DNA of 64,000 nucleotides from an uncultured Hyphomonadaceae bacterium (GTDB lineage Bacteria > Pseudomonadota > Alphaproteobacteria > Caulobacterales > Hyphomonadaceae), in contig CALKFG010000003.1 in the NCBI GenBank assembly GCA_938084575.1, positions 177,595-241,594 on the forward strand, given 5' to 3'. Under the pieces are notes generated by a model, which saw only the letters and a program-made list of their open reading frames with translations, did not search any database and was not told where the DNA came from. Shown piece by piece: positions 48,766 through 59,215 of the stretch. The translations under genes were made by a program, and so were the position numbers. Positions within the stretch are counted from its first letter, which is position 1. Every line of letters starts with the position of its first letter.

Positions 48766-50190
48766 ATGGCTAATAAAACTCACCGGTACGTTAAGATGTT
48801 TCAATCAGATCGAAGTTTGGAGCTTAATCCGGCCCGTCTTGCGGGCGTGATGGTGTGCACCATTCTTGCGACCTCTGTGACACTTCTCGCGGGAGGCCTA
48901 AGTTCTACGGCTGGCCTTCTCATGCTCGTTTTGCCCCTATGGCTATTGGGGTTACAGGATGCTCACGATGCGCGCCACGCTGCGCTGGCCAGCCTTGCCG
49001 GCGCAGGCTTGCTGGCGTTCGTTGAGCTCGCAGGCCTGACGCCACCTGCTCTTAAGGGGCTGCATGATGTGGCAGCCTGGGGCGGGGTAGGCCTCATTTG
49101 TGCAATTGGCCTCGTCTTCCTCCAGCGCAATGCCAGCCTGATCGACCGCTCGAAAATGAGCCAAATTGAACCAACAGAGCCGCCTGAAAAGCAGGGGGAG
49201 ACCGACGGCTTGCTGCCGGAGACGGGCCCTATTCTGCTTGTCAGCGTGTCGTCTTTGGGCTTGATTGGCAAAATAGCGGGGGCACGACATTGGTTGCCCA
49301 ATTTGCGCCCTGGTCGAGCCGCGGATGCCTGCCTGATCGATGTTGAAGGTGTCGCTCTAAAAGAGGGACGCGTCGTGTTGTCGGGGGGGATCGAGGGGGA
49401 GATGCGGCGGGTGGCCATTCCAAATGGCGCTCTTTACGTGTTTCTTAGAGGGCATGGAGGGGCCGTAGAGACCGAGATGGCGCGAGAGTTAAGTCAGAAG
49501 CTTGAACAGCGAACCGAGTTCTTTGCGGGGCTCGGACATGATTTGAGGAGCCCTTTAAATGCCGTTTTAGGGTTTGCGGACATCATGCAGAGTGAGCTTC
49601 AAGGGCCCTTGCCCGAGGCCTACCGTGACTATCCCGGGCTTATTCGCGAGTCGGGTGAAATGCTCTTGCGTTTGGTCGATGATATGCTCTCCTACGCGCG
49701 CTCCGAAGCGGGGACGTTCGAGATCCATACTGAGCCGCTGGATCTTGCGCCAATGATTGAGGATGTTCGCCGCGCTTTCAAGCCGATCGCGGACCGATCA
49801 GGTGTGAGGCTCGAATGTGTGAGTGACAACATGGTGTGGGCGGAGGCCGACCCGCATGCTGTCCGCCGGATTTGGGATAATCTGGTTTCCAATGCCATCA
49901 AATATTCCGATGCGGGCAGTACTGTGAGCCTGTCCGCCATGTGCGCAGGTGATAGGGTCTCATTGTCTGTGAGCGATGAAGGAAGCGGTATGGATGCGGA
50001 AGATTTAGCGAATATTGCTCGGCCATTCGAGCAGGGCCGCAATGCCAAAGGACGGGCAGGCACCGGTCTGGGCCTGGCGATGGTGAAACTGCTGTCCGAT
50101 ATGCATAGTGGGAAGACAACCATACGAACTGCACCAGGTCAGGGAACGCAGGTCACGGTGACCCTGCCCGCGGCGCAACCACAAGCATGA
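48766..50190 (+). CDS. Membrane sensor histidine kinase
   Basis: N-terminal TM segments; H-box FAGLGHDLRSPLNAVLGFADIM; N-box IWDNLVSNAIKYS; G-boxes DEGSGM, GRAGTGLGLAMV. Confidence 0.93.
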   Translation: MANKTHRYVKMFQSDRSLELNPARLAGVMVCTILATSVTLLAGGLSSTAGLLMLVLPLWLLGLQDAHDARHAALASLAGAGLLAFVELAGLTPPALKGLHDVAAWGGVGLICAIGLVFLQRNASLIDRSKMSQIEPTEPPEKQGETDGLLPETGPILLVSVSSLGLIGKIAGARHWLPNLRPGRAADACLIDVEGVALKEGRVVLSGGIEGEMRRVAIPNGALYVFLRGHGGAVETEMARELSQKLEQRTEFFAGLGHDLRSPLNAVLGFADIMQSELQGPLPEAYRDYPGLIRESGEMLLRLVDDMLSYARSEAGTFEIHTEPLDLAPMIEDVRRAFKPIADRSGVRLECVSDNMVWAEADPHAVRRIWDNLVSNAIKYSDAGSTVSLSAMCAGDRVSLSVSDEGSGMDAEDLANIARPFEQGRNAKGRAGTGLGLAMVKLLSDMHSGKTTIRTAPGQGTQVTVTLPAAQPQA

Positions 50191-50208
50191 CAGGTGAAAA
50201 GATAGCCC

Positions 50209-50559
50209 ATGTTTGATGATCGCCTGCCAACCGGACTTTGGGTCAAGGCTCTGGTCCGCAGGGCTCTGCTTGGGGGGGCGGGCGCTTTTGTTCTGCACGC
50301 AGGTGATGAATCGCGTGGTGATGTTGTGGTCAAAATTGCAGACCTTCGCGGCGGGGCGAAAGTCTTCGTTCCGCGAACAGGTCTGGACGGCGTTCGGCGG
50401 TTCGTCGACCTGGCCGGACGCGGCGCTGGCCCGGATGAGGCAAGTGCTGATGACTATATTTGCCGGGCGCGGGATCGCGATACGGATCTGTGGGTGATTG
50501 AGATTGAAGATCCAAAAGGCCGTCATTTCCTGACGGAGCCGGTGGAATCCATATCGTAA
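50209..50559 (+). CDS. DUF1491-like protein
   Basis: LPTGLWVKALVRRALLGGAGAFVLHAGDESRGDVVVKIADLRG; DTDLWVIEIEDPKGRHFL. Confidence 0.8.
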   Translation: MFDDRLPTGLWVKALVRRALLGGAGAFVLHAGDESRGDVVVKIADLRGGAKVFVPRTGLDGVRRFVDLAGRGAGPDEASADDYICRARDRDTDLWVIEIEDPKGRHFLTEPVESIS

Positions 50560-50845
50560 AGCCCAACCGGTTCTGTGCTGCCTACTGCCCGGCCCCAGAG
50601 GCATGTAAGCGCTCTTGGCCGGGATTTATATCGCCGGGCCTTTTCGGCTGGGCGACAGATACGGCTAGCCAGCACGGGTGCGGCATTTGCCGCCCCCTTG
50701 CGATCCGGAGGCTTTGGTCCGGCTTGGCTGTCCGCACAGGTGCCCGATAAAGACTTGTGTAAAATAGCGGGGGTCAGGGGTGGCCTTTCGTTGCCCCCCG
50801 CCATTATTTCCGCTAACGCATCGCAGCATAACTCACGGAACCGAG

Positions 50846-52453
50846 ATGTCTGATCGATTACCGCAGGAGGCGGACCGCCGCCGGACCTTTGCTATTATTT
50901 CGCATCCGGATGCGGGCAAAACCACCCTGACTGAAAATTTGCTTCTGGCCGGAGGCGCGATCCGGGCTGCCGGGGAGGTCGCTGCGCGTGGGGAACGGCG
51001 GCGCACCACGTCGGACTGGATGAAAATCGAACGGGACCGGGGAATTTCGGTCAGTGCCTCGGTGATGACCTTTGAGCACAATAATAAAGTCTACAATCTG
51101 CTAGATACTCCCGGTCACGAGGATTTTTCCGAGGATACATATCGCACCCTGACGGCCGCGGACTGCGCCATCATGGTGCTTGATGCCGCTAAGGGTATCG
51201 AGCCGCAAACCTTGAAGCTCTTTGAGGTTTGCAGATTGCGAGATATTCCCATTGTAACCTTCATCAATAAGATCGACCGGGAGGCCCTCGACCCACTTGA
51301 ATTGTTGGACGAGATTCAGGACCAGCTTCAACTTGATACAGCGCCGCTTTTCTGGCCCGCAGCCAGTGGACAACGATTTGGTGGCATGTTGGACCTTAGA
51401 TCCGGTGATTTCCTGCATTACTCCAGGCGAACGGCCGAGACTGGCGTCCAGCCGGGCATGAGCCCTCGTGTTCGACTGGAGGAGGTGAAAAACCAGCTGG
51501 ATGCCAGTGCGGTGGAAGAATTAGAGGAAGGGGCCGCGCTGGCCAAAGAAATCCTGCCTGCGATCGATCCTGTGGCTTTCCTCGAGGGGCATATGACCCC
51601 GGTTATTTTCGGAACGGCCCTGCGCCATTTTGGCGTTGGCGAACTTCTCGCCTGCCTTGAAGAATTTGCACCAGCGCCGCGTCCTCAGGTCGCGAAAAGC
51701 AAGGACACGCCGATTACCCTGCAGCGAAACGACCAGGATGTGTCAGGTTTTGTATTCAAGATCCAGGCGAATATGGACCCCAATCATCGAGATCGCGTTG
51801 CGTTTTTGCGATTGTGCTCGGGAGAGTTCCGGCGCGGCATGAAGCTGAAAACAGCCGCCGGCAAGCAGGTGAATGTGCATAATCCGCTGATGTTTCTGGC
51901 ACAGGACCGCGGAATTGCCGAAACCGCCTATGCTGGGGATGTTATCGGGGTCCCCAATCATGGGCAGCTTCGGGTCGGCGACAGTCTGTCGGTGCAGGGC
52001 AATATTCGGTTTGCGGGCATCCCTAATTTCGCGCCTGAAATTCTCCGGCGGGCGCGCCCCAGAGATCCAATGAAGGCCAAGCACCTGCGTAAGGCCCTTG
52101 AAAGCCTGGCTGAGGAGGGGGTCACCCAACTCTTTAAACCGACCATCGGCTCGGATATGATTGTCGGGGCGGTCGGAAATTTGCAGATCGACGTCATGGC
52201 CGAACGAATGGTCAATGAATATGGTTTGGATGTCGTATTTGAGCCCGCGCCCTACAATCTGGCACGCTGGATACAGTGTGACGATCCATCAAAACTCGAA
52301 GCGTTTATTGAAAAGAACAAGTCTGCTACTGGCATCGATCTTGACGGCGCCCCTGTTTACTTGGGCAAAAATGCCTGGGAGGTTGGTTATGCTGCAGAGA
52401 AAAATCCGGATTTGCGTTTCACCGAAACAAGGGAACGGCTTTTAGAGGCTTGA
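50846..52453 (+). CDS. prfC: Peptide chain release factor 3
   Basis: RRRTFAIISHPDAGKTTLTENLLL; SDWMKIERDRGISVSASVMTF; DTPGHEDFSEDTYRTLTA. Confidence 0.98.
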   Translation: MSDRLPQEADRRRTFAIISHPDAGKTTLTENLLLAGGAIRAAGEVAARGERRRTTSDWMKIERDRGISVSASVMTFEHNNKVYNLLDTPGHEDFSEDTYRTLTAADCAIMVLDAAKGIEPQTLKLFEVCRLRDIPIVTFINKIDREALDPLELLDEIQDQLQLDTAPLFWPAASGQRFGGMLDLRSGDFLHYSRRTAETGVQPGMSPRVRLEEVKNQLDASAVEELEEGAALAKEILPAIDPVAFLEGHMTPVIFGTALRHFGVGELLACLEEFAPAPRPQVAKSKDTPITLQRNDQDVSGFVFKIQANMDPNHRDRVAFLRLCSGEFRRGMKLKTAAGKQVNVHNPLMFLAQDRGIAETAYAGDVIGVPNHGQLRVGDSLSVQGNIRFAGIPNFAPEILRRARPRDPMKAKHLRKALESLAEEGVTQLFKPTIGSDMIVGAVGNLQIDVMAERMVNEYGLDVVFEPAPYNLARWIQCDDPSKLEAFIEKNKSATGIDLDGAPVYLGKNAWEVGYAAEKNPDLRFTETRERLLEA

Positions 52454-52633
52454 TCCTGGTCAGGTTAAGAAGCTGCTCTGACGATTGAAACGTGTTGTTG
52501 TATCAGGCTCGTAAGTGAGACGGGCACTATTCCTTCGAAGATGCAAAGCATAACGATTGTTGCCCCTAGGCAAACTGAACGAGTTCTGCATAAGTCGGAT
52601 CCGACATCGCTTCCTGGAGTCTGGAGATTTTTA

Positions 52634-54295
52634 ATGGCCCTACGACCTCTTCTCGCCGTTGGCGCACTTGGCTTGAGCACATTTTTAACGGCATGCGGAG
52701 GCGCCGATAATGGGTCTGGCGCTCAGGGACAAGATGATGTGCCAACCCTGAGACGGGGCATCTCCGCGAAAGTCGACACGCTTGATCCCCATCGTTCATC
52801 TGCGGCGTGGGAGAATATTGTCATTGGCGATATGATTATCGGGCTGATGCAGACCGCGGCGGACGGCACCGTTATCCCGGGTGTGGCGGAGAGCTGGAGC
52901 CTCGATGAGTCGGGTCTGGTTTGGACGTTCAACTTGCGGCAGGACGCAGTGTGGTCAGACGGTGTGCCTCTGACGGCGAATGATTTTGTTTTTGCGCTGC
53001 GACGTATTCAGGACCCAAATCTCGCCTCGCAGTACGCCTCACTGCTGTATCTGATCAAGAATGCGGCGGCTGTGAACAACTTTAATCCTGAAGCGGGGGA
53101 AGGCCTTCCACCTGAGGAGCTGGGTGTCCGGGCGGTTGACGATTACACCCTCGAAATCACACTGAATGAGCCGGCACCATATTTTCTGGAGCTTCTGACC
53201 CATTACACCACCTACCCGGTGCCGAAGCATGCGGTCGAGCAATATGGAGAAGCCTGGGTTGATCCCGACAATATCGTTGTGAATGGACCGTATAAACTGG
53301 TTTATTGGGTGACCGGAAATCAAATTGTGACTGAGAAGAACCCCTCTTTTTGGGACGCTGAAAGTGTTTGCTTCGAGCGGGTGACCTATTTTGAGCTGGA
53401 AGATGCCACAGCCGTGGAGCGGCGCATTGAGGCTGGTGAGCTCGACATAAATAATGCGTTTGATGGAACCCGCAAAGCCGAGCTGGAAGCGCGGTTTCCA
53501 GGGTGGCCACGGACTTCGCCGGGGCTGCTGACAACCTATTGGAGCTTTAATTCGAGTTCGGCTCCGATGAACGATCCTCGCATTCGCAAGGCCCTGGCCA
53601 TGGCGCTGGACCGGGAATATATGGTCGATAAGGTTCTGACACCGGGCTATGTGCCGGCCTACAGCTTCGTGCCGCCCATGATCGGGAATTATGAGGTTGA
53701 GCGGCCGGTTGTCAGTTGGTCGGAGTTGTCACGAGCCGACCGCCTGGCGCTGGCAAAAGGCCTGCTAGAGGAAGCTGGCTATGGGCCGGACAATCCTCTG
53801 ACTTTCGAGTACATTTTCAGGTCGACGGACGATAATCCCAAGGTCGCGCCGGTTGCCCAGTCCAACTGGAACGATATCGCCCCCTGGGTGAATGCTCAAA
53901 TCCTTCGCCAAGACACCAAAGTTCTCTATGCACGGTTGCGACAGTCGGATTTTGAAGTGGCCGACGGAGCATGGATTGCGGATTTCAGCGATCCAATCAA
54001 CTTCCTCTATTTGCTTGATTCCCGGACGGGCCAGCAGAATTATGGAAACTACGACAATCCGGAATATGATGCCCTCCTGTCGACTGCGAGCATGGACTTT
54101 AATTTAAACACGCGTGCCGAGACTTTCGCTCAGGCTGAGGCCATCATGCTTGAGGAGACGCCGATAACGCCGATGTGGTTCGCCGTTACAAAGAATATGG
54201 TTGACCCAAGCCTTGAGGGCTGGGCCGAGAATCCCAAAGACATACACCGGTCGCGGTGGTTGTGTCGGGCGGATCTGAGATCCGACCCTGAATAG
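52634..54295 (+). CDS. Peptide ABC transporter substrate-binding lipoprotein (OppA-like)
   Basis: Lipobox LTACGG; TLDPHRSSAAWENIVIGDMIIGL; SBP family 5 pattern; start uncertain (ORF opens 52541). Confidence 0.92.
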   Translation: MALRPLLAVGALGLSTFLTACGGADNGSGAQGQDDVPTLRRGISAKVDTLDPHRSSAAWENIVIGDMIIGLMQTAADGTVIPGVAESWSLDESGLVWTFNLRQDAVWSDGVPLTANDFVFALRRIQDPNLASQYASLLYLIKNAAAVNNFNPEAGEGLPPEELGVRAVDDYTLEITLNEPAPYFLELLTHYTTYPVPKHAVEQYGEAWVDPDNIVVNGPYKLVYWVTGNQIVTEKNPSFWDAESVCFERVTYFELEDATAVERRIEAGELDINNAFDGTRKAELEARFPGWPRTSPGLLTTYWSFNSSSAPMNDPRIRKALAMALDREYMVDKVLTPGYVPAYSFVPPMIGNYEVERPVVSWSELSRADRLALAKGLLEEAGYGPDNPLTFEYIFRSTDDNPKVAPVAQSNWNDIAPWVNAQILRQDTKVLYARLRQSDFEVADGAWIADFSDPINFLYLLDSRTGQQNYGNYDNPEYDALLSTASMDFNLNTRAETFAQAEAIMLEETPITPMWFAVTKNMVDPSLEGWAENPKDIHRSRWLCRADLRSDPE

Positions 54296-54437
54296 GCTCG
54301 ATGTGACGGTCCGCTTTTGGATTCCAGCGCCTGTTTCGCCAGTCTGAAATGGGCAAGGCCGTACCGTGCTGTGTTACGGTGGATGGGCTTGATGTATGAA
54401 GGTGCAGGTTGGGTGGAGGTGGTGGATTTGACAGGAC

Positions 54438-55202
54438 ATGCGTAACCGCCCGGTTCCAGAAGTTTCCGAAGCCGATCAGGCTTTCATGCGCGCCCTTCTG
54501 TTGTACGAGGACCCAGCGCTCATGGTTTTTAAGAAGCCATCGGGGCTTGCGGTGCAGACACGCGGCAATCGGGGGCGAAGTTTTGACCATCTATTGTGGA
54601 GTTTTGCGCGTTCAAATGGCAAGCGCCCCAGACTCGTTCACAGATTGGATACGGGGACATCGGGCGTTCTCCTGGTTGGACGAACCAAGCCGGCTACGGC
54701 CTTTCTGTCTCAGGCTTTCGCCCGTCGGGATGTGAAGAAGACTTATCTTGCGGCTGTCCGTGGACGCGAACAGAGCAAGGAGCAGGGTGAAATTTCAGTA
54801 AGTCTGGTCAGTCAAGGACGCCGGACCCACGTTGTCACGGGCGATCAGGAAAATAATTCAGCGCTGACACGCTGGTGGCGGCTGGGTCAGTCTGGGCCTG
54901 AAATGGGTTCTGGTAATCGGGACGGTGCTTCGTTGCTGCGGGTTCAGCCGCTGACGGGGCGCATGCACCAGATCCGGGCTCACCTGGCCTATGTGGGTTG
55001 GCCGATTATAGGGGATACGCTCTATGGTAACGTCCCGAGCACAGACGCTTTGGCGCCAACGCGCCTTATGTTGCATGCTCTGCGTCTGGATGTCCCTCAT
55101 CCGGATGGCGGGCGCCGGATATTTGAGGCTCCGCCACCGGAAGATTTCTATACCGGGCTGTTGGCTGCCGGGCTTCAGCCTCCTGCGCCAGGAAGCGTGT
55201 AG
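54438..55202 (+). CDS. RluA-family RNA pseudouridine synthase
   Basis: FKKPSGLAVQTRG; LVHRLDTGTSGVLLVGRT; LTGRMHQIRAHLAYVGWPIIGDTLYG. Confidence 0.93.
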   Translation: MRNRPVPEVSEADQAFMRALLLYEDPALMVFKKPSGLAVQTRGNRGRSFDHLLWSFARSNGKRPRLVHRLDTGTSGVLLVGRTKPATAFLSQAFARRDVKKTYLAAVRGREQSKEQGEISVSLVSQGRRTHVVTGDQENNSALTRWWRLGQSGPEMGSGNRDGASLLRVQPLTGRMHQIRAHLAYVGWPIIGDTLYGNVPSTDALAPTRLMLHALRLDVPHPDGGRRIFEAPPPEDFYTGLLAAGLQPPAPGSV

Positions 55203-56830
55203 CTGATTGGCGCGCCTGGTCCAAGCGGAAGGTCGAAGTAGACAAATCCAACGGTCAGCGCCAATCCTGTTATCAGCAGCAGGATTGAGTAGGGAAGCAT
55301 GATGGCGGTCAGGCTCCCAAGGCCGAAATCAGACTGCCATCGCTGAGCAAAGACGAGAATGAGCGGGAAATAGACCATCAGCGGTGTGATGATGTTGGTG
55401 GCACTGTCGCCCACTCTGTAAACGGCGGTTGCGCCATCCGGGCTCACGCCGAGAAGCATCAACATCGGGACGAGGACTGGTGCAAGCAGCGCCCACTTGG
55501 CGGAAGCCGACCCGACAAAAATATTGATCAGAGCGGAGAACAGCAGGATCAGGGCGAGCAGAAACGGCAAGGGAAGGCCAGAGCTCTCAATCGCGTCGGC
55601 CCCGTGGACCGCAGAGATGAGACCAAGGTTGGACCAGTTGAACATGGCTACGAAATGGGCAGCCGCAAAGGCCAGAACCAGATAATAGCCCATATCTTTC
55701 ATGGACTCCGCCATCATGTCGACAAGATCGCGATGCCCCTTAATTGTCCCCGCTGCAGAACCATAGGCCCAGCCAGCTGCCAGGAACAAGGCAAGGAAAC
55801 CCGCGACAAGGGATCGAAAAAAGGGAGCGAGGCGCTCATACCAGGCTTTATCAGCTGCGAGGTCGGGCGCCACGCCTGCCGCAATGAATTCCGGGGTCGT
55901 CAGGTAGAGCGGGGTGCCAGGGCCAATTGTAATAAAGACCCAGAAGGCAACCACCGCCAGACAGGCCAGTCCGGCTCTTGCCAGCCCCTTACGCTCTGTT
56001 GCGGTCAGTGGCGCGGCATCTCCGGAAAAGGAATTGGCGGCAGCGCCGACGGGTACATACCGGCCCAGGCGGGGTTCGATAATCCGGTCGGTGACATACC
56101 AGATGACGGGAATAAACATCAGTGTCATGACTTGGATGAAATACATGTTCCCTGCAAAATTCGGCTGATAGCTGGGATCCAGAATGTTCGCGCCTTCCTG
56201 GGTTATCCCGTAGAGCAGGGCGTCCAGCTGGCCTGGGGCTAGGTTGGCAGAAAATCCGCCGGACACGCCAGCGAAGGCTGCGGCGATGCCTGCGATGGGA
56301 TGGCGTCCTGCTGAAGCAAACAGGACACCAGCCAGGGGAATCAGGACGACATAGGCCGCATCTGCGGCATGGTTTGAGACCATGGCAATGAGAGCGACAA
56401 CGGGGGTCAGCAGAGATACCGGGGCCCCCCGGACCGCGGACCGCATGGCAGACGAAAACAGGCCGGAGCGTTCGGCGACGCCGGCTCCCAGCATCACCAC
56501 CAGCACATAACCCAGGGGGTGAAAGTGGGTGAAGGTCTGGGGCATGTCCACGATAAGCCGTTCAATATTCTCCGGAGCGAGCAGACTGACGGCAGAGATA
56601 ATGCCATCACTCCCAATGCCGAAACGCGCCTTTTGAGCGTCTGGCATCCCCGCAAGCACATCTGCGCTAAGCGTCGCATTTGCGCCCAATATGGCGCTGA
56701 CGACGGACAGGACCAGCAAGGCCAGGATGAGGTAGATGAACAGGAAGACAGGATCCGGCAACCGGTTCCCCTGGCGTTCGACCCATCCCAGAACTCCGCT
56801 GGTTCCGGTGCTTGCTGCTGTATCCGACAT
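55175..56830 (-). CDS. AbgT family transporter
   Basis: GWVERQGNRLPDPVFLFIYLILAL; VVMLGAGVAERSGLFSSAMR; VRVGDSATNIITPLMVYFPLIL pattern. Confidence 0.92.
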   Translation of the reverse strand: MSDTAASTGTSGVLGWVERQGNRLPDPVFLFIYLILALLVLSVVSAILGANATLSADVLAGMPDAQKARFGIGSDGIISAVSLLAPENIERLIVDMPQTFTHFHPLGYVLVVMLGAGVAERSGLFSSAMRSAVRGAPVSLLTPVVALIAMVSNHAADAAYVVLIPLAGVLFASAGRHPIAGIAAAFAGVSGGFSANLAPGQLDALLYGITQEGANILDPSYQPNFAGNMYFIQVMTLMFIPVIWYVTDRIIEPRLGRYVPVGAAANSFSGDAAPLTATERKGLARAGLACLAVVAFWVFITIGPGTPLYLTTPEFIAAGVAPDLAADKAWYERLAPFFRSLVAGFLALFLAAGWAYGSAAGTIKGHRDLVDMMAESMKDMGYYLVLAFAAAHFVAMFNWSNLGLISAVHGADAIESSGLPLPFLLALILLFSALINIFVGSASAKWALLAPVLVPMLMLLGVSPDGATAVYRVGDSATNIITPLMVYFPLILVFAQRWQSDFGLGSLTAIMLPYSILLLITGLALTVGFVYFDLPLGPGAPISYTLPGAGG

Positions 56831-56949
56831 GAGCCACTCCTTTTTATGAGCTGTCTTATTCTATTGGCCTGCACGCGACACTCTGACAAGCAGGGGGGTG
56901 GTTCAAAGGGTCTGTCTATCTGGTCAAAACCGGATTAGGAGGGGCAGAG

Positions 56950-57330
56950 ATGATGTCAGGTTTTCTTTTTGTGGCGGGCGGTGGAGCTCTGGGGGCATGC
57001 TTGCGCTATGCCGTCTCCCTGGCGTGCGCGCCAATGGGGCCGCATTCTGGTGCGGTTGCGACGTTGATTGTAAATCTGGCCGGTAGCCTCGCCCTTGGCC
57101 TGTTCGCAGCGTGGGCGCTTGTCCGGAACGTGTCTCCTTCAGCGAGTATGTTTATCGGCGTTGGTGTTCTGGGAGCATTCACGACCTTTTCAGCGTTCTC
57201 GCGTGAGACGGTCCTGATTTATCTCAGTGGTGCAGTTATGCAGGCTGCTGGGTATGTGCTTGCCAATTTGTTCGGTGCTGTCGGCGCCTTCGCGCTGGGC
57301 TTCTGGTTTCTGCGGAAGGTGCTGGCATGA
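56950..57330 (+). CDS. crcB: Fluoride ion transporter CrcB
   Basis: GGGALGACLRYAVS; TLIVNLAGSLALGLF; GVLGAFTTFSAFSRETVLI. Confidence 0.93.
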   Translation: MMSGFLFVAGGGALGACLRYAVSLACAPMGPHSGAVATLIVNLAGSLALGLFAAWALVRNVSPSASMFIGVGVLGAFTTFSAFSRETVLIYLSGAVMQAAGYVLANLFGAVGAFALGFWFLRKVLA

Positions 57331-58316
57331 AGGGGCAGGTGATCACAGAAACCGTGAGTTCTAAGGAAGATGGCGTGCGGCTGGATCGCTGGATTAAACG
57401 GCGTTTGCCAATCACCCAGGGACAGATCGAGAAATTGCTGCGCACGGGTCAGATCCGGGTAGAAGGCGGACGTGCCAAGGCCAATACCCGCCTGGAGGCG
57501 GGCATGATGGTTCGGTTGCCGCCGGTTTCTGAGGGTCATGCGGTGCACAAGTCCGGCACGTCCTCACGTGATTCCAGGGCGCTCGACTTTCTTAAACCCC
57601 TGATCCTGTACCAGGATGATGACCTGATCGCTCTGAACAAGCCGGCAGGTATTGCGGTCCAGGGAGGCAGCAAGCAGGGCCCCCGACATATTGACGGCAT
57701 GCTGGATGTTCTGGGCGACGGGGAATATCGCCCGAGACTGGTTCACCGGCTGGACAAGGAGACATCGGGTGTGCTCGTCATTGCCCGTCACCCTGCCGCT
57801 GCCGCGCGTCTGGGGGAGCTGTTCCGGTCTCGCGAGCTGACGAAAATTTACTGGGCCGTCACGGTCGGCGTGCCGCATCCCCATGCCGGTCAGCTCAGAA
57901 GCTGGATGCGTAAGGGTGAGGGAAGCGAAGGGGTCGAGCGGATGAGGCTTGGCGTGCACGGGGACAAAGTGTCCAAGCACGCGGTGACCGACTACATCAC
58001 GGTGTCAACAGCCGGTCAGAAGGCGGCGTGGGTTGCGCTTCGTCCGCAAACGGGCCGCACACACCAGCTTCGCTTTCATATGCACGAGCTGGGCACCAGC
58101 ATTCTGGGGGATGACAAATACTGCACTGTGCGCGAGGTGCCTCAGGGCGTTGGCAATGGCCTGCACCTGCATGCCCGGGCGCTGATCATCCCGCGCCGCA
58201 GCGGTCGTGCGATTCACATCGAGGCACCGCTGTCGGGTACCATGCGGGAAACCTTTTCCAAGTTCGGCTTCCTTGAGAGCGAAGCCGGACGGACGGCAGA
58301 CGAGCTGTTCGTCTAG
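57327..58316 (+). CDS. RluC/RluD-type 23S rRNA pseudouridine synthase with S4 domain
   Basis: S4-like DRWIKRRLPITQGQIEKLLRTGQIRVEGGRAKANTRLEAG; RLVHRLDKETSGVLVIAR; TGRTHQLRFHMHELGTSILGDDKY. Confidence 0.95.
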   Translation: MKGQVITETVSSKEDGVRLDRWIKRRLPITQGQIEKLLRTGQIRVEGGRAKANTRLEAGMMVRLPPVSEGHAVHKSGTSSRDSRALDFLKPLILYQDDDLIALNKPAGIAVQGGSKQGPRHIDGMLDVLGDGEYRPRLVHRLDKETSGVLVIARHPAAAARLGELFRSRELTKIYWAVTVGVPHPHAGQLRSWMRKGEGSEGVERMRLGVHGDKVSKHAVTDYITVSTAGQKAAWVALRPQTGRTHQLRFHMHELGTSILGDDKYCTVREVPQGVGNGLHLHARALIIPRRSGRAIHIEAPLSGTMRETFSKFGFLESEAGRTADELFV

Positions 58317-59215
58317 CGGTCCTTCGGGTCTAGCGCGTCGCGCAATCCGTCACCGATAAAGTTCAGGCACAACAGGGTCAGCCCCATGGTGATCGCCGGT
58401 GCCATGAGCATCCACGGCTTGTCCTGCATTTCCTTGGCGCCTTCGGAAATCAGCACGCCCAGCGACGTCAGGGGTTCATTCACGCCGAGGCCGAGAAAGG
58501 AGAGAAAACTCTCTGCCATGATGACCACCGGGATGGTCAGGGTGACATAAACCGCCACCGGACCGACGACATTGGGCAGGATGTGGCGGCGAATAATGGT
58601 GAAGAAGGGCACGCCCGTGGCGCGGGCCGCTTCGATGAATTCCATGTTTTTCAAAGCCAGGGTCTGCCCCCGGACAATGCGGGACATAGTCAGCCACTCG
58701 ACGGCTCCGATGGCGGCAAAAATCAGGATGATATTGCGGCCAAACACAGTCAGCAGAAGGATGACAAAAAAGATGAATGGCATCGCATAGAGCACATCGA
58801 CAAAGCGCATCATCAGATTGTCGATACGTCCCCCGACAAAGCCGGCTGTCGCCCCCCAGCTGACGCCAATCACAAGCGACACAATGGTCGCGACGATGCC
58901 GACCGCCAGCGAAATTCGCAGACCGATCATCAGGCGGGCGAACAGGTCGCGACCCTGGGCGTCGGTCCCGAGAATATGCCAATTGTCCAGCGTCGGCCCG
59001 ATTTCATTGTTTGACGAAATGGTGCGGTAGTCATGCACCCACAGCATCGGGCCAATCAGAGCCGTCAGGATCAGAAGCGACAGGATGATCATCGACATCA
59101 CGGCGGCTTTGTTACGGAACAGCCGTGCCCGCGCGTCATCCCACAGGGACCGTCCGCCCTGAATGGCCGTGGTTACGGCCTGTTTTCGGCCGGTCAGGTC
59201 AAGCGTGTCAGACAT
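58313..59215 (-). CDS. Peptide ABC transporter permease (OppC-like)
   Basis: HILGTDAQGRDLFARLMIGLRISLAVGIVATIVSLVIG; EAARATGVPFFTIIRRHILPNVVGP; FLSFLGLGV. Confidence 0.95.
   Translation of the reverse strand: MSDTLDLTGRKQAVTTAIQGGRSLWDDARARLFRNKAAVMSMIILSLLILTALIGPMLWVHDYRTISSNNEIGPTLDNWHILGTDAQGRDLFARLMIGLRISLAVGIVATIVSLVIGVSWGATAGFVGGRIDNLMMRFVDVLYAMPFIFFVILLLTVFGRNIILIFAAIGAVEWLTMSRIVRGQTLALKNMEFIEAARATGVPFFTIIRRHILPNVVGPVAVYVTLTIPVVIMAESFLSFLGLGVNEPLTSLGVLISEGAKEMQDKPWMLMAPAITMGLTLLCLNFIGDGLRDALDPKDR

Noticed and set aside
56870-56949. Possible fluoride riboswitch upstream of crcB
   Set aside because: Could not find the conserved fluoride aptamer pattern in the 80 nt upstream.
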